Source of the DNA: Pseudonocardia sp. ICBG1293
GTDB taxonomy: Bacteria > Actinomycetota > Actinomycetes > Mycobacteriales > Pseudonocardiaceae
DNA length: 64,000 bases
Reading direction: 5' to 3'
Assembly: GCF_020131355.1 (NCBI RefSeq)
Contig: NZ_JAHLEL010000085.1
Location: 248,001 to 312,000, forward strand
In this document: positions 19,121 through 29,488 of the stretch, piece by piece
How the letters are laid out: each line of letters begins with the position of its first letter
Numbering within the stretch: the first letter of the stretch is position 1
The notes under the pieces: model-generated
Seen by the model: the letters and a program-made list of their open reading frames with translations, nothing else
Database searches by the model: none
Told to the model about the DNA's origin: nothing
Made by a program: the position numbers and the translations under genes

Positions 19121-19523
19121 TCAGGTTCCAGTGATCGTGTCCCGGGTCACGGCCGGCCGGGCCGGACCCTCGGCGGCGAGCGCGGCCCGATACTCGCTGT
19201 TGCACTCCATCAGACGCTCCAGGGCGTCGACGGCGGTCCCGAGGCTCCGCATCACCTCGCGCAGCCGGTCCCGCTCCTGCGACATCGTCGCGAAGGCGTC
19301 CTCGGCGGTCCCCGGGCCCGGGACGTCCACGCACGGCAGCACGCGGGCGATCGTGCCGCTCGACAGGCCGGCGTCGAACAACGTGCGCACCAGGGTGACG
19401 CGGTCGGCATCCGGCATCCCGTACTCCCGCTGACCGCCGCTGCCGCGGGCCGGGGCGAGCAGACCCTGCTCCTCGTAGTAGCGCAGCATGCGCGCACTCA
19501 CACCGGTACGTGCCGATCCTCAT
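19121..19523 (-). pseudogene. MerR family transcriptional regulator, small deletion near the start
   Basis: The ATG at 19523 (MRIG...) overlaps the stop of the upstream kinase gene (ATGA). The family start 'MRIGELARRTGVSARMLRYYEEQG' is incomplete: 'MRIG' is followed by a jump, and 'TGVSARMLRYYEEQG' resumes in another frame. About 10-14 bases of the first helix are therefore missing near 19508. The rest (HTH wing 'REYGMPDADRV', then a long dimerisation helix) is intact to 19121. It could have controlled the adjacent oxidoreductase. A shortened protein from the GTG/ATG at ~19500 is conceivable but would lack the first helix. Confidence 0.75.
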
Positions 19524-20990
19524 CGGTCATGCGTCCTCTCCGGGTCGGGGGCCGCCGGCGGCGGGGAGGGCACCGCGGAGGGCGCGGGCCGCAGCCACAG
19601 TGTGACCCGCAGCCCGCCACCCGGGGCGTCGCCCAGCTGCAGGCTCCCTCCGGCCGCGGCCGCGGTCCGCACCGCGATGGCCAGGCCCAGCCCGCTGCCC
19701 TCGACGTTGGTCTGTCCCGGCGCCCGCCAGAACCGGTCCGTGGCCCGCGCCCGGTCCTCCCGCGCGAGGCCCGGGCCGCCGTCGACCACGCTGACCCCGA
19801 TCCGGTCCGCGGTCCGCAGCGTCGCGACCCGCACCCGTCGCCCCGCCGGGGTGTACTTGAGCGCGTTGTCCAGCAGGGCGTCGAGCACCGACTCCAGCGC
19901 CGGCTCGCCGATCAGGCCGTGCAGGCCGTGCGGACCGCTGCGGCGCAGCTCGATCCCGGAGTGCTCGGCGAGCGGGCGCCAGTTGTCCACCCGTTCGGCG
20001 ATGACGACGTCGAGGTCGGTGTCCTCGGCGTCGCCCGCGTCCTCGACCGCCCGCTCGGCGCGGGCCAGCGCGAGCAGGCCGTCGAGCACCCGGGACAGCC
20101 GCTCGGCCTCCTCCATCGCCGCGAGGTGGTCGTCGGAGGCGGCCGGGTCGACGTGGCCGTCGAGGTTGGACAGTCGCAGGCGCAGCGCGGTCAGCGGGTT
20201 GCGCAGCTGGTGGGAGGCGTCGGCGACGAAACGCGCGCTGGGCGGCGAGCGCCTCGCGCACCGTGTCGGTCATCCGGTCGAACGACCCGGCCAGCGAGCG
20301 CAGCTCCGGCGGGCCGCTGCGCCGCGACGGCGGACCGGGCGGCACCCCGGCGACGACGGCCGTCCCGACCCGGCCCATCGCCTCGTCGAGCCGGCGGACC
20401 GGGCGCAGCACCCACGCCGTGAGCGGCAGCGCGACCAGGGTCCCGGCGAGCAGCGCGAACACCGCGGCCCCGGCGATCAGCGACCAGGTGCGCACCGCCT
20501 CGGCCCGCAGCGCATCGGTCGGGGACACCGTCACCACCGCGCCGACGACCTCGCCGTCGACGAGCACCGGCTCGGCCAGCACCAGCGGCCGGGCGTCCCA
20601 CGGCATCAGCAGCGGGTAGGTCGACGAGCGGCGACCGGCGAGCGCGACCGCGGTCCGCTCGGAGGCGTACTCGCCCAGCTCGGGCAGCCGGTCGGGCGGC
20701 CGGGACGCGGTCAGTGTCGCGCCGGCGCGGTCGAGGACGAGCACGGCGACCCCGTACACCTCGTCGTAGCGGGTGATCTCGTCGCTGAACGTGGTGAGCG
20801 CGGAGCTGCCGGCGGGCGCCTCGATCAGCGGACGCTGCGCGGTGGAGGCGAACGAGATCGTGTCGGTGAGCCGGTCGGTGAAGACCTCCTCCTGGGCGCG
20901 CTGGGCGGTGGTCCAGGCCAGCGGGACGCCCAGCCCGGCGGCGAGCAGCCCGACGAGCACCAGCACGACCAGCAGCAGCCGGCTGCGCAC
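19520..20990 (-). pseudogene. Sensor histidine kinase (GluK-like), 1-bp frameshift before the phospho-acceptor His
   Basis: GTG 20990 opens a signal-anchor helix (SRLLLVVLVLVGLLAAGL), an extracytoplasmic sensor region, a second helix ('LIAGAAVFALLAGTLVALPL') and a HAMP segment. At ~20233 one extra G shifts the frame. The HisKA motif 'DASHQLRNPLTALR', the N-box 'VLDALLDNALKYTP' and the G-boxes 'DGGPGLARED' and 'GSGLGLAI' follow in the other frame. The gene is 1471 bp, one more than a multiple of three. The position, with the regulator and divergent from gluA, matches the GluK-GluR system next to gluABCD in Streptomyces. Confidence 0.83.
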
Positions 20991-20993
20991 CGC

Positions 20994-21676
20994 TCAGTCC
21001 TCGGTGGCGGCGAAGCGGTACCCGACGCCGCGGACGGTGCGCACCAGCTCGGGGCGGCCGAGCTTGGTCCGCAGCGTCGCCACGTGCACGTCGAGGGTGC
21101 GGTTCGCCCCGGCCCAGCCGCGCCCCCACACCTCGGCGACGATCTGGGCACGGGTGCAGACGGCGCCGTCGGCGCGGACGAGCAGCGACAGCACCTGGAA
21201 CTCCTTGCGGGTCAGCACCACCTGTTCTCCGGCCACGGTGACCTCGTGCCGCTCGGGATCGACGCGGACGTCGCCGACGGTCACCGGTGCCGATCCGGCC
21301 GGGACGACCGTGCCGTCGTCGCCGATCCTGCGGCGCCGCTGCACCGCGTGCACCCGGGCCACGAGCTCACCGATGTCGTAGGGCTTGACCAGGTAGTCGT
21401 CGGCGCGGTGTGCAGCCCGGCGATGCGGTCGGTGACCTCGCCGCGGGCGGTCACCATGAGTACCGGGACCTCGGAGACGGCGCGGATCGCGCGGCACACG
21501 TCGAGTCCGTCCGCGTCGGGCAGGCCCAGGTCGAGCAGCACGACGTCGACGCCGTCGAGGTGGTCGACGGCGCCGCGGCCGTGGTCCAGACGGGTCGTGG
21601 TCATCCCGTGCCGGTGCAGCGCCGGGCGCAGCGCGGCGGCGACCCTGTCGTCGTCCTCGATCAGCAGGATGTGCAC
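20994..21676 (-). pseudogene. OmpR-family response regulator (GluR-like), 1-bp frameshift
   Basis: GTG 21676 starts the receiver domain (ILLIEDDDRVAAALRPAL, phospho-Asp in 'VVLLDLGLPDADGLD'). At ~21407, in the 'GLHTGADDYLVKP' motif, one G is missing. The alpha-5 region and the winged-helix DNA-binding domain ('LTRKEFQVLSLLVRADG', 'RTVRGVGYRF') continue in the next frame. The repaired length is ~227 residues, normal for the family. The kinase start lies 4 bp downstream. The regulator would bind the 100-bp divergent promoter shared with gluA. Confidence 0.85.
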
Positions 21677-21779
21677 CCGTGCAGCCCTTTCCGTTACGTC
21701 GCCGAGACCCTAAGCGTTCCTCAAGGTGATGGACTCGCATGTCCGTTCCGTCCAGGCTCTCGCCATGTCCGGAGGCAGC

Positions 21780-22540
21780 ATGACCAGCCCGCCCGCGTCC
21801 AGCACACCCATGGTGCGGATGTCCGGGGTGCAGAAGCACTTCGGCGACCTCCACGTGCTGCGCGACATCGATCTCGACGTGGCACGAGGGGAGGTCGTCG
21901 TCGTCCTCGGCCCCTCCGGTTCCGGCAAGTCCACACTCTGCCGCACGATCAACCGGCTGGAGCCGGTCGACACCGGCACGATCCAGATCGACGGGACTCC
22001 ACTCTCGCCGCGGAGGGCAAGGCGCTGGCGGCGCTGCGCGCCGACGTCGGCATGGTGTTCCAGTCGTTCAACCTGTTCGCGCACAAGACGATCCTGGAGA
22101 ACGTCACGCTGGCGCCGCTCAAGGTCCGCGGGGTCTCCAAGGCCGAGGCGGAGAAGGACGGGCTGGCCCTGCTGGAGCGGGTCGGCATCGCCAACCAGCG
22201 CGACAAGTACCCGGCGCAGCTCTCGGGCGGCCAGCAGCAGCGGGCGGCGATCGCCCGGGCGCTGGCGATGAAGCCCAAGGTGATGCTGTTCGACGAGCCC
22301 ACCTCGGCGCTGGACCCGGAGATGGTCAACGAGGTGCTCGACACCATGACCTCGCTGGCCAAGGAGGGCATGACGATGGTCGTCGTGACCCACGAGATGG
22401 GCTTCGCCCGCCGGGCCGCGCACCGCGTGGTGTTCATGAGCGACGGCGAGATCGTCGAGGACGCCTCCCCGGACGAGTTCTTCACCGCGCCACGCAGCGA
22501 CCGTGCCAAGGACTTCCTCGGCAAGATCCTGTCGCACTGA
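21780..22540 (+). pseudogene. gluA: Glutamate ABC transporter ATP-binding protein, 1-bp frameshift
   Basis: The ATG at 21780 follows a GGAGG site. Walker A is GPSGSGKST near residue 43. Near 22003, after 'IQIDGTPL', one base is missing. The rest ('ADVGMVFQSFNLFAHKTI', signature 'LSGGQQQRAAIARAL', Walker B 'VMLFDEPTSALDPE', H-loop 'VVTHEMGF') is in the next frame to 22540. The repaired length is ~253 residues. It would power the gluB-gluC-gluD importer and is transcribed divergently from the response regulator. Confidence 0.87.
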
Positions 22541-22624
22541 CGACCTGCGGGCCGGCGGCCCCCGGCAGCCTGCCCACCCGTGACCGTGCCCCACCACCCA
22601 CACCCCGACCGAGCGGAGCGAACC

Positions 22625-23509
22625 GTGAAGAGAACCCGCATCCTGGTGGCAGCCGCCCTGGCCGCCACCCTCGCCCTGGCCGGCTGCGGCCGCGAGGGCG
22701 CCCCCGGCGCCGAGGGCTCGGGCTACCAGCCGACCGTCGCGGAGAACGTGACCGTCGAGGGCTCCCCGACCTTCGACACGATGAAGCAGCGCGGCCGCGT
22801 CGTCGTCGGGGTCAAGGACGACCAGCCCAACCTGGGCTTCCGCGACGCCACCACCAACGAGTTCTCCGGGTTCGACGTCGACATCGCCCGGATGGTGGCC
22901 GGTGGCCTCGGCTTCTCCCCCGAGCAGATCGACTTCAAGGTCATCCCGTCGGCGGCGCGCGAGGACAACATCGAGCGCGGCGACGTCGACTACTACGTCG
23001 GCACCTACACGATCAACGACAACCGCAAGCAGCGCGTCGGGTTCGCCGGTCCGTACTACGTGGCGGGCCAGAGCCTGCTCGTGCGCTCCGACGACGACAC
23101 GATCACCGGACCGCAGACCCTGCAGGGCAAGCGGGTCTGCTCGGTCTCGGGCTCCACGCCGATCCAGAACGTGCAGAAGCAGAATCTGACCGACCAGATC
23201 GTCGAGTTCCAGACCTACTCCCAGTGCGTCGACCAGCTGATCAACAACCAGGTCGACGCCGTCACCACCGACGACGCGATCCTGCTCGGCTACGCCGCGC
23301 AGAACCCGGAGCAGCTCAAGGTCGTCGGCGAGAAGTTCTCCGACGAGCCCTACGGCATCGGCCTGCCCAAGGACGACACCGCACTGCGGAACAAGGTCAA
23401 CGACCTGCTGCAGGCCGCGTACGACGACGGCACCTGGAAGACCATCTACGACGGCACCCTGGGCAAGTCGGGCACCCCGGCCGAGCCGCCCGCCATCGAG
23501 CGCTACTGA
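22625..23509 (+). CDS. gluB: Glutamate-binding lipoprotein, intact copy
   Basis: This 294-residue extracytoplasmic solute-binding protein of the amino-acid ABC importer is intact. Its signal peptide 'RILVAAALAATLALAGC' ends in a lipobox. The SBP_bac_3 fold then shows 'VVGVKDDQPNLGFRDATT', 'GFDVDIARMVA', and 'QGKRVCSVSGSTPIQNVQ'. The GTG at 22625 lies 84 bp after gluA. This copy has the eight bases missing from the inverted copy at 11672-12548. Confidence 0.95.
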   Translation: MKRTRILVAAALAATLALAGCGREGAPGAEGSGYQPTVAENVTVEGSPTFDTMKQRGRVVVGVKDDQPNLGFRDATTNEFSGFDVDIARMVAGGLGFSPEQIDFKVIPSAAREDNIERGDVDYYVGTYTINDNRKQRVGFAGPYYVAGQSLLVRSDDDTITGPQTLQGKRVCSVSGSTPIQNVQKQNLTDQIVEFQTYSQCVDQLINNQVDAVTTDDAILLGYAAQNPEQLKVVGEKFSDEPYGIGLPKDDTALRNKVNDLLQAAYDDGTWKTIYDGTLGKSGTPAEPPAIERY

Positions 23510-23520
23510 CCGGCCCGCGG

Positions 23521-23556
23521 CCCGGCGCGGCGGTGCTCGTCCACCGCCGCGCCGGG
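23521..23556 (+). terminator. Intercistronic hairpin between gluB and gluC (copy 2)
   Basis: A 15-bp perfect GC stem (23521-23535 with 23542-23556) and a 6-base loop lie 12 bases after the gluB stop and 25 bases before gluC. It is identical to the hairpin in copy 1. It is likely a partial terminator or mRNA-stabilising element that raises binding-protein output over permease. Confidence 0.6.
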
Positions 23557-23580
23557 TCCTGGAGAAAGGAGAGCCGCCCG

Positions 23581-24147
23581 GTGGACGTCCTGCTCGACAA
23601 CCTCGACCTCTACATCGGCGGATTCGCCGGCACGATCGGACTCTTCGTCGTCGCGGCGATCGGGTCGTTGCTGCTCGGCACCCTGGTGGCGGGCATGCGG
23701 GTCAGCCCCGTCCCGGCGCTGCGTGCCTTCGGCACCGGCTACGTGACCATCCTGCGGAACACCCCGCTGACGCTGGTGCTGTTCTTCTTCGCGTTCGCCT
23801 ACCCACGGCTGGAGCTCGTGCAGCTCAGCTTCTTCGCACTGGCGAGCGTCGGTCTGATCCTCTACACGGCCGCCTTCGTGTGCGAGGTCGTGCGGTCGGG
23901 CATCAACACGGTCCCGGTCGGCCAGGCCGAGGCCTCGCGGGCGCTGGGCTTCACCTTCACCCAGACCCTCGGCCAGGTGGTGCTGCCGCAGGCGGTGCGC
24001 GCCACCGTCCCGCCGATGACGAACATCCAGATCGCGCTGCTGAAGAACACCACGATCGCGTCCGGATTCTCGGTGTTCCAGGCCGGCGGCATCTACCAGA
24101 ACCTGTCCGAGCGCGGCTACAACGTGCTCGTCGGGCGCTCGAGGTGA
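23581..24147 (+). pseudogene. gluC: Truncated glutamate permease
   Basis: This is identical to the complete gluC at 10953-11600 through 'YNVLVG' (residue ~185). It then reads three foreign codons (RSR) and stops at 24145-24147. The last membrane helix ('LLWVALIFVILVAPL') and the C-terminus are lost at the 24136 junction. Without them and without gluD this copy cannot form the normal permease pair. Confidence 0.9.
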
Positions 24148-24574
24148 TCGCGCTGACCGGCAGGCCCTTCCGGGCGACGCTGCCCGGCGCCGGGGCGCCC
24201 CGCTACGACGCCGTGCTGCTGGGCGTGGACCGCGACGTCGCCGAGCTCGACGAACGGATCGCGTTGCGGGTGGACCGGATGCTCGACGACGGCCTGGTCG
24301 CCGAGACCCGTGCCCTGCTCCCGCGCGGCCTCGCCGACGGCCGCACCGCCTCCCGCGCGCTGGGCTACCGGCAGGTGATCGAGGCCCTCGGGCGCGATCC
24401 CGACGACCCCGACGTCGCGGGTGTCCGTGCGGAGACGGTCCGCGCGACCCGGCGGTTCGTGCGCCGCCAGCGCTCCTGGTTCCGGCGCGACCGCCGCATC
24501 CACTGGCTCGACGGCGCCGACCCGGCCTGGTGGCCGCCGCGCGTGGTGTGCTCGCTCGTAGGCTGGTGGCATGA
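24137..24574 (+). pseudogene. miaA: 5'-truncated tRNA dimethylallyltransferase
   Basis: Only the C-terminal ~145 residues remain ('LEVIALTGRPFR', 'GLVAETRALLPRG', 'ASRALGYRQVIEAL', 'TRRFVRRQRSWFRRDRRIHWLD'). The P-loop and the first ~170 residues are gone, replaced by gluC at the 24136 junction. Near 24530 a further 1-base loss seems to separate 'GADPA' from 'LVAAARGVLARR'. In that frame the stop overlaps the dapF start (ATGA at 24571). No fragment of the missing 5' part was found at the other inversion end (12586-12826). Confidence 0.85.
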
Positions 24575-25393
24575 CCGGCGGTATCGCGTTCAGCAAGGGC
24601 CACGGGACGCAGAACGACTTCGTCGTGCCTGACCCGGATGCCGCGCTCGACCTCGCCCCGGCCCGCGTCGCCGCGCTGTGCGACCGTCGCCGCGGTCTCG
24701 GGGCGGACGGGGTGCTGAGGGTCGTGCGCTGGGCGAAGCTGGTCGGGGAGCCCGGCGTGGCCGAGCCGGTCGCTCGCCGTCGAGCGGCAACGGGCGGGTG
24801 CAACGCCGACGCACTCGAGCGCGGCAACGGCCACGGGTGTTCGCCGGTCCTGCACCCGCAACGGCTGGTGCTCGACACGACGGCACGGGCCGGCTCGACA
24901 CGACGGTCGGGCCGGACGGTCGGCGGTCGGCTCGGGTCGGTCATCGACCAGCGGAGCCGCACGCTTCGACGGCATCGCCCTCGACGTGGGCAACCCGCAC
25001 CTGGCCTGCGTCGTCGCTGCCGACCCGGACACCCTCGACCTGACCCGGGCGCCGGCGTTCGACCCGGCGCTGTTCCCCGACGGGGTGAACGTGGAGTTCC
25101 TGACCCCGCTGGACGGACCCGCCGACGGCGGACACATCCGGATGCGGGTGCACGAGCGCGGCGTGGGGGAGACCCGCTCGTGCGGGACCGGGACCGTCGC
25201 CGCCGCCGTCGCGGCGCTGCGGCGCGCCGGGCACGACGCGGGCGACGTGCGGGTCACCGTGCCGGGCGGCCTGTTGCGGGTGACGGTGGAGGCCGGCACC
25301 GCCGAGCGCACCGGGCCCACGACGTTGCACGGGCCGGCGGTGCTGCTCGCGTCCGGGGAGCTGGACCGCGCCTGGTGGGACGCGCCCGCCTGA
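24571..25393 (+). pseudogene. dapF: Diaminopimelate epimerase, middle region scrambled by indels
   Basis: DapF converts LL- to meso-diaminopimelate for lysine and peptidoglycan. The N-terminus (SKGHGTQNDFVV, 'LCDRRRGLGADGVLRVV') and the C-terminal third ('GNPHLACVV', 'ETRSCGTGTVAAAVAAL' with the second catalytic Cys) are good. Between ~24740 and 24980 the frame shifts repeatedly. The 'AEMCGNGVRVFARYL' region with the first catalytic Cys is recognisable only as scattered DNA (GCGGCAACGG, GGGTGTTCGCC). A TAGGCT box just before the ATG suggests a leaderless start. As dapF is normally essential, consensus error is more likely than true loss. Confidence 0.85.
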
Positions 25394-25448
25394 GCGTCCC
25401 GAATCCGGGCGGACACGGGCCCCGCGACGTGGGAGGATGGAGGGCAAG

Positions 25449-26939
<1,491 letters not shown>

Positions 26940-27025
26940 GTGGTACGCCGACCGGGCTGCTGAGCGGGCCACCGGGAGCCGGGGGCGTCGTCGGTCGGTC
27001 GGCCACGGTCCTCTGCCTGGTCGGT

Positions 27026-28060
27026 GTGCTCACCGGCGCGGCCGCACCACCGCCCGGGGCGCAGCCGGTCTGCACGGTCGGCGATCCTCGGCTGGCCGAG
27101 CTGTCCGGGCTGGTCGTCGAGGGTCCGCCCGGTGGTGCCCCGCAGCGCTACCACGCCATCGTCGACGGGGGCGGGACCGCGCGGACCTTCACCCTGGACC
27201 CGGCCGGCTGCGCCGTGACCGGGACCCGGTCGGCCGACGTACCGGTCACCGACGTCGAGGACCTCGGGCTCGGACCGGGCGGGGAGCTGTGGCTCGCCGA
27301 CACCGGGGACAACGGGGCGCAGCGCGCCTCGGTCCGTCTCGTCGTACTGCCTCCCGCCGGTCCGCCGCGGGTGCACGACCTGGCCTACCCCGACGGCCCG
27401 CGTGACGTCGAGGCACTGCTGGTCGGCGACGACGGCGTGCCGCTGCTGGTCGACAAGACCACCGGGGCCGCCGGGGTGTACCGGCCCGCCCGACCACTGC
27501 ACGACGGCGGGGACTACACCGCCTCGGTACCGCTGGAGCGGGTCGGACAGGTGGTGCTGCCCTGGTCGGGCACCGGTGGGGGTCCGCTCGGGGCCGCCGG
27601 GTCGCGCACCGTCACCGGGGGCGGGGTCTCGCCGGCCGGAGCCGCCGGCGGGCAGGCGGGCGTGCTGCGGACCTACACCGACGCGTGGGTGTTCCCGCTG
27701 CCGCCCGGCGTCCCGGCGACGGCCGACACGCTAGTCGCGGCGCTGGGCCGGGCACCGCTGCCGGTGCCGCTGCCGGACGAGGCCCAGGGCGAGGCGATCG
27801 CCCCGGACGGCCGGGGCGCGCTGCACTCCGGCAGTGAGGCACGCGGCCCGACCGCGGCGGCGATCACGGTCGTCCCGGGTGCGGTCGGCGCGGCGACCGC
27901 ACCGCAGGCTCCGGTCGTGGCGCAGCCGGCCGAGGTCCCGGAGTACCGCAGCTACCCGTCGTGGCTGCCGGCGGTGGGCGGGGCCGCGGCGGTCGGCGTG
28001 CTCCTGCTGGCCGGGGCGGTGGCGATGGCCCTGCACGGACGACGCCGCCGGTCCCGCTGA
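27026..28060 (+). CDS. Secreted/membrane-anchored hypothetical protein
   Basis: This protein of about 345-370 residues is likely exported. A hydrophobic N-terminal stretch ('SATVLCLVGVLTGAAA') looks like a signal peptide. The middle is a strand-rich, beta-propeller-like region ('VEDLGLGPGGELWLADTGDN'). The C-terminus has a helix 'AVGGAAAVGVLLLAGAVAMAL' followed by Arg-rich residues, as in type I membrane proteins. No ATG, GTG or TTG precedes the signal-like segment after the hflX stop. GTG 27026 is the first usable codon but would cut the signal peptide, so the true start is uncertain or a small error lies upstream. Confidence 0.7.
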   Translation: MLTGAAAPPPGAQPVCTVGDPRLAELSGLVVEGPPGGAPQRYHAIVDGGGTARTFTLDPAGCAVTGTRSADVPVTDVEDLGLGPGGELWLADTGDNGAQRASVRLVVLPPAGPPRVHDLAYPDGPRDVEALLVGDDGVPLLVDKTTGAAGVYRPARPLHDGGDYTASVPLERVGQVVLPWSGTGGGPLGAAGSRTVTGGGVSPAGAAGGQAGVLRTYTDAWVFPLPPGVPATADTLVAALGRAPLPVPLPDEAQGEAIAPDGRGALHSGSEARGPTAAAITVVPGAVGAATAPQAPVVAQPAEVPEYRSYPSWLPAVGGAAAVGVLLLAGAVAMALHGRRRRSR

Positions 28061-28108
28061 CGGCGGGACAGCGGCGTATCCGGACCTGGAGACGACTCGG
28101 GGGACGGC

Positions 28109-28867
28109 TCAGAGTCGGCGCAGGACCGCCACGACCCGACCGAGGATCGATGCGTCGTCGCCCGGGATCGGGTCGTAGGCGTCGTTCGCGGGCATCAGCC
28201 AGATGTGCCCGTCCTTGCGGCGGAAGGTCTTCACCGTCGCCTCGCCGTCGATCATCGCGGCCACGACCTCGCCCTGCTCGGCCACCGGCTGCTGGCGCAC
28301 GACGACCCAGTCGCCGTCGGTGATCGCGGCGTCGACCATCGAGTCGCCCTTGACGTTGAGCAGGAACAGGGTGCCCTCGCCGACGATCTCGCGCGGCAGC
28401 GGGAACACGTCCTGCACGGCCTGCTCGGCCAGGATCGGTCCACCGGCGGCGATGTCGCCGAGCAGCGGCACGAACGCCGGGGCGGGCCGCGCGGAGCGCA
28501 GGTCGGCGGTGTCGGCGTCGGTGTCGGCACCGTCGGTCCCGGCGATCTGCTCCGGGCTGCGGACGTCGACCGCACGGGTGCGGTTCGGGTCGCGCCGGAG
28601 GAAGCCCTTGCGCTCCAGCGTGCGGAGCTGATGGTGCACCGACGAGGTGGAGGTGAGGCCCACAGCGTCGCCGATCTCGCGGACGCTGGGCGGGTAGCCG
28701 TAGCGGTCCACCCAGTCCCGGATCACGGCCAGGACCTTTTTCTGCCGCGGGGTCAGGCCGCGGGTGTCGCCCGCGGGGTCGGGGAACTCCCGGACCGTCG
28801 CGGATCCCCGGTCCGCGGCGGTGCCGGTCACGCCGGGACCACCGTGTCCGGTGTCGTCCGCTGCCAT
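28109..28867 (-). CDS. lexA: SOS response repressor LexA
   Basis: This 252-residue repressor/peptidase has a winged HTH at residues ~38-105 ('LTPRQKKVLAVIRDWV', 'SVREIGDAVGLTSTSSVHHQL'). The Ala-Gly self-cleavage site is in 'LLGDIAAGGPI'. The catalytic Ser is in 'GDSMVDAAI' and the Lys in 'GEATVKTFRRK'. The N-terminal 35-residue extension is typical of actinobacteria. A SOS box 60 bp upstream (28927-28940) indicates autoregulation. The next gene on the other strand also has LexA boxes. Confidence 0.96.
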   Translation of the reverse strand: MAADDTGHGGPGVTGTAADRGSATVREFPDPAGDTRGLTPRQKKVLAVIRDWVDRYGYPPSVREIGDAVGLTSTSSVHHQLRTLERKGFLRRDPNRTRAVDVRSPEQIAGTDGADTDADTADLRSARPAPAFVPLLGDIAAGGPILAEQAVQDVFPLPREIVGEGTLFLLNVKGDSMVDAAITDGDWVVVRQQPVAEQGEVVAAMIDGEATVKTFRRKDGHIWLMPANDAYDPIPGDDASILGRVVAVLRRL

Positions 28868-28926
28868 CGCATTCGCCTCCTCGGGGTTCTTACGGCATCG
28901 ACCCTAGCCGTCCCGTGCCCGTTCGC

Positions 28927-28940
28927 CAAACATGCGTTCG
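28927..28940 (-). promoter_or_regulatory. LexA (SOS) box upstream of lexA
   Basis: On the minus strand this reads CGAACGCATGTTTG. It matches the Gram-positive/actinobacterial consensus CGAACRNRYGTTYG at every position. It sits about 60 bp upstream of the lexA start, as expected for autoregulation. Confidence 0.85.
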
Positions 28941-29000
28941 AAGTGGTTCGGGGCGTGTCGTGGATTCCGTCGGGCCACGGTGGTAGAACATCGCACAGGC

Positions 29001-29028
29001 GTTCGATCGAACACGGGTTCGATCGAAC
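29001..29028 (+). promoter_or_regulatory. Extended LexA operator: two GTTCGATCGAAC palindromes
   Basis: The 12-bp palindrome GTTCGATCGAAC occurs at 29001-29012 and again at 29017-29028, separated by ACGG. Between them they build a perfect TCGAAC-N4-GTTCGA SOS box at 29007-29022. The site lies 30-57 bp upstream of the small membrane-protein gene at 29058 and could also contribute to lexA control. Such a symmetrical four-half-site arrangement is unusual. Confidence 0.8.
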
Positions 29029-29057
29029 GCGGTCCGCGCCGCCGCCCGGCCGCGCGG

Positions 29058-29327
29058 GTGCCGGTGGCGACGGGAACGGCAGCGGGGGTGGCGATCGTGG
29101 GCACGGCGGTCATCGGGGACGTGACGGTCATCGGACGGGTGCCGGCCGGGGCCGCGGTACCGGCGGCGCGGGCCGCCTCCTCCTGGACGGGAGTTGCCCG
29201 CCGTGCGGTCGCCGCGCTGGGGGTGCTGCTCGCCTCCGCCTCGGCGGTCGTCGCGCTCGGGGTGCTCGCAGAGGTCGCGGAGGTCGCGGTCGCCACCGGG
29301 CCGCCGGCAGCTGCCGCACCACGCTGA
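29058..29327 (+). CDS. Small single-pass membrane protein A, LexA-controlled (putative SOS cell-division suppressor)
   Basis: This product is about 89 residues. The frame is open from 28932, but that start lies inside a LexA box, so the first start downstream of the operator (GTG 29058) is used. The protein is Ala/Val-rich with a basic stretch 'WTGVARRAV'. A membrane helix 'LGVLLASASAVVALGVLAEVA' and a short Pro/Ala tail follow. It lies between lexA and nrdR, exactly where mycobacteria have ChiZ (Rv2719c) and corynebacteria have DivS, the SOS-induced division inhibitors. No LysM domain is present. It resembles protein B (29489-30140) in the helix. Confidence 0.6.
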   Translation: MPVATGTAAGVAIVGTAVIGDVTVIGRVPAGAAVPAARAASSWTGVARRAVAALGVLLASASAVVALGVLAEVAEVAVATGPPAAAAPR

Positions 29328-29393
29328 ACGCCGTCCGGAGCGGGCGACGACCTGCGGGAACGCGATTGTTGTCGGTGTCGGCTGCTACACCGT

Positions 29394-29409
29394 TCGTACG
29401 CCCGTTCGA
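29394..29409 (+). promoter_or_regulatory. Candidate second SOS box
   Basis: The sequence TCGTACGCCCGTTCGA differs by one base from the symmetrical TCGAAC-N4-GTTCGA. It lies 80 bp upstream of the strong ATG/SD at 29489, in the spacer between membrane-protein genes A and B. Confidence 0.6.
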
Positions 29410-29488
29410 CCGGGCTCGGGGAAGGGCCGGTCGGGAGCGGGGAGAAGAGACCGCCCGGGGGACGGGCGGCCCTACGGCAGGAGGAACC

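Larger units (their letters stand above)
22588..24136 (+). repeat. 1.55-kb inverted repeat, copy 2 (gluB-gluC')
   Basis: This is the partner of 11045-12585 in the opposite orientation. Homology starts at the ccccaccaccc motif upstream of gluB and stops abruptly at 24136 inside gluC, where the sequence jumps into the middle of miaA. The two copies together delimit an apparent inversion of the 12.6-24.1 kb block. Confidence 0.93.
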
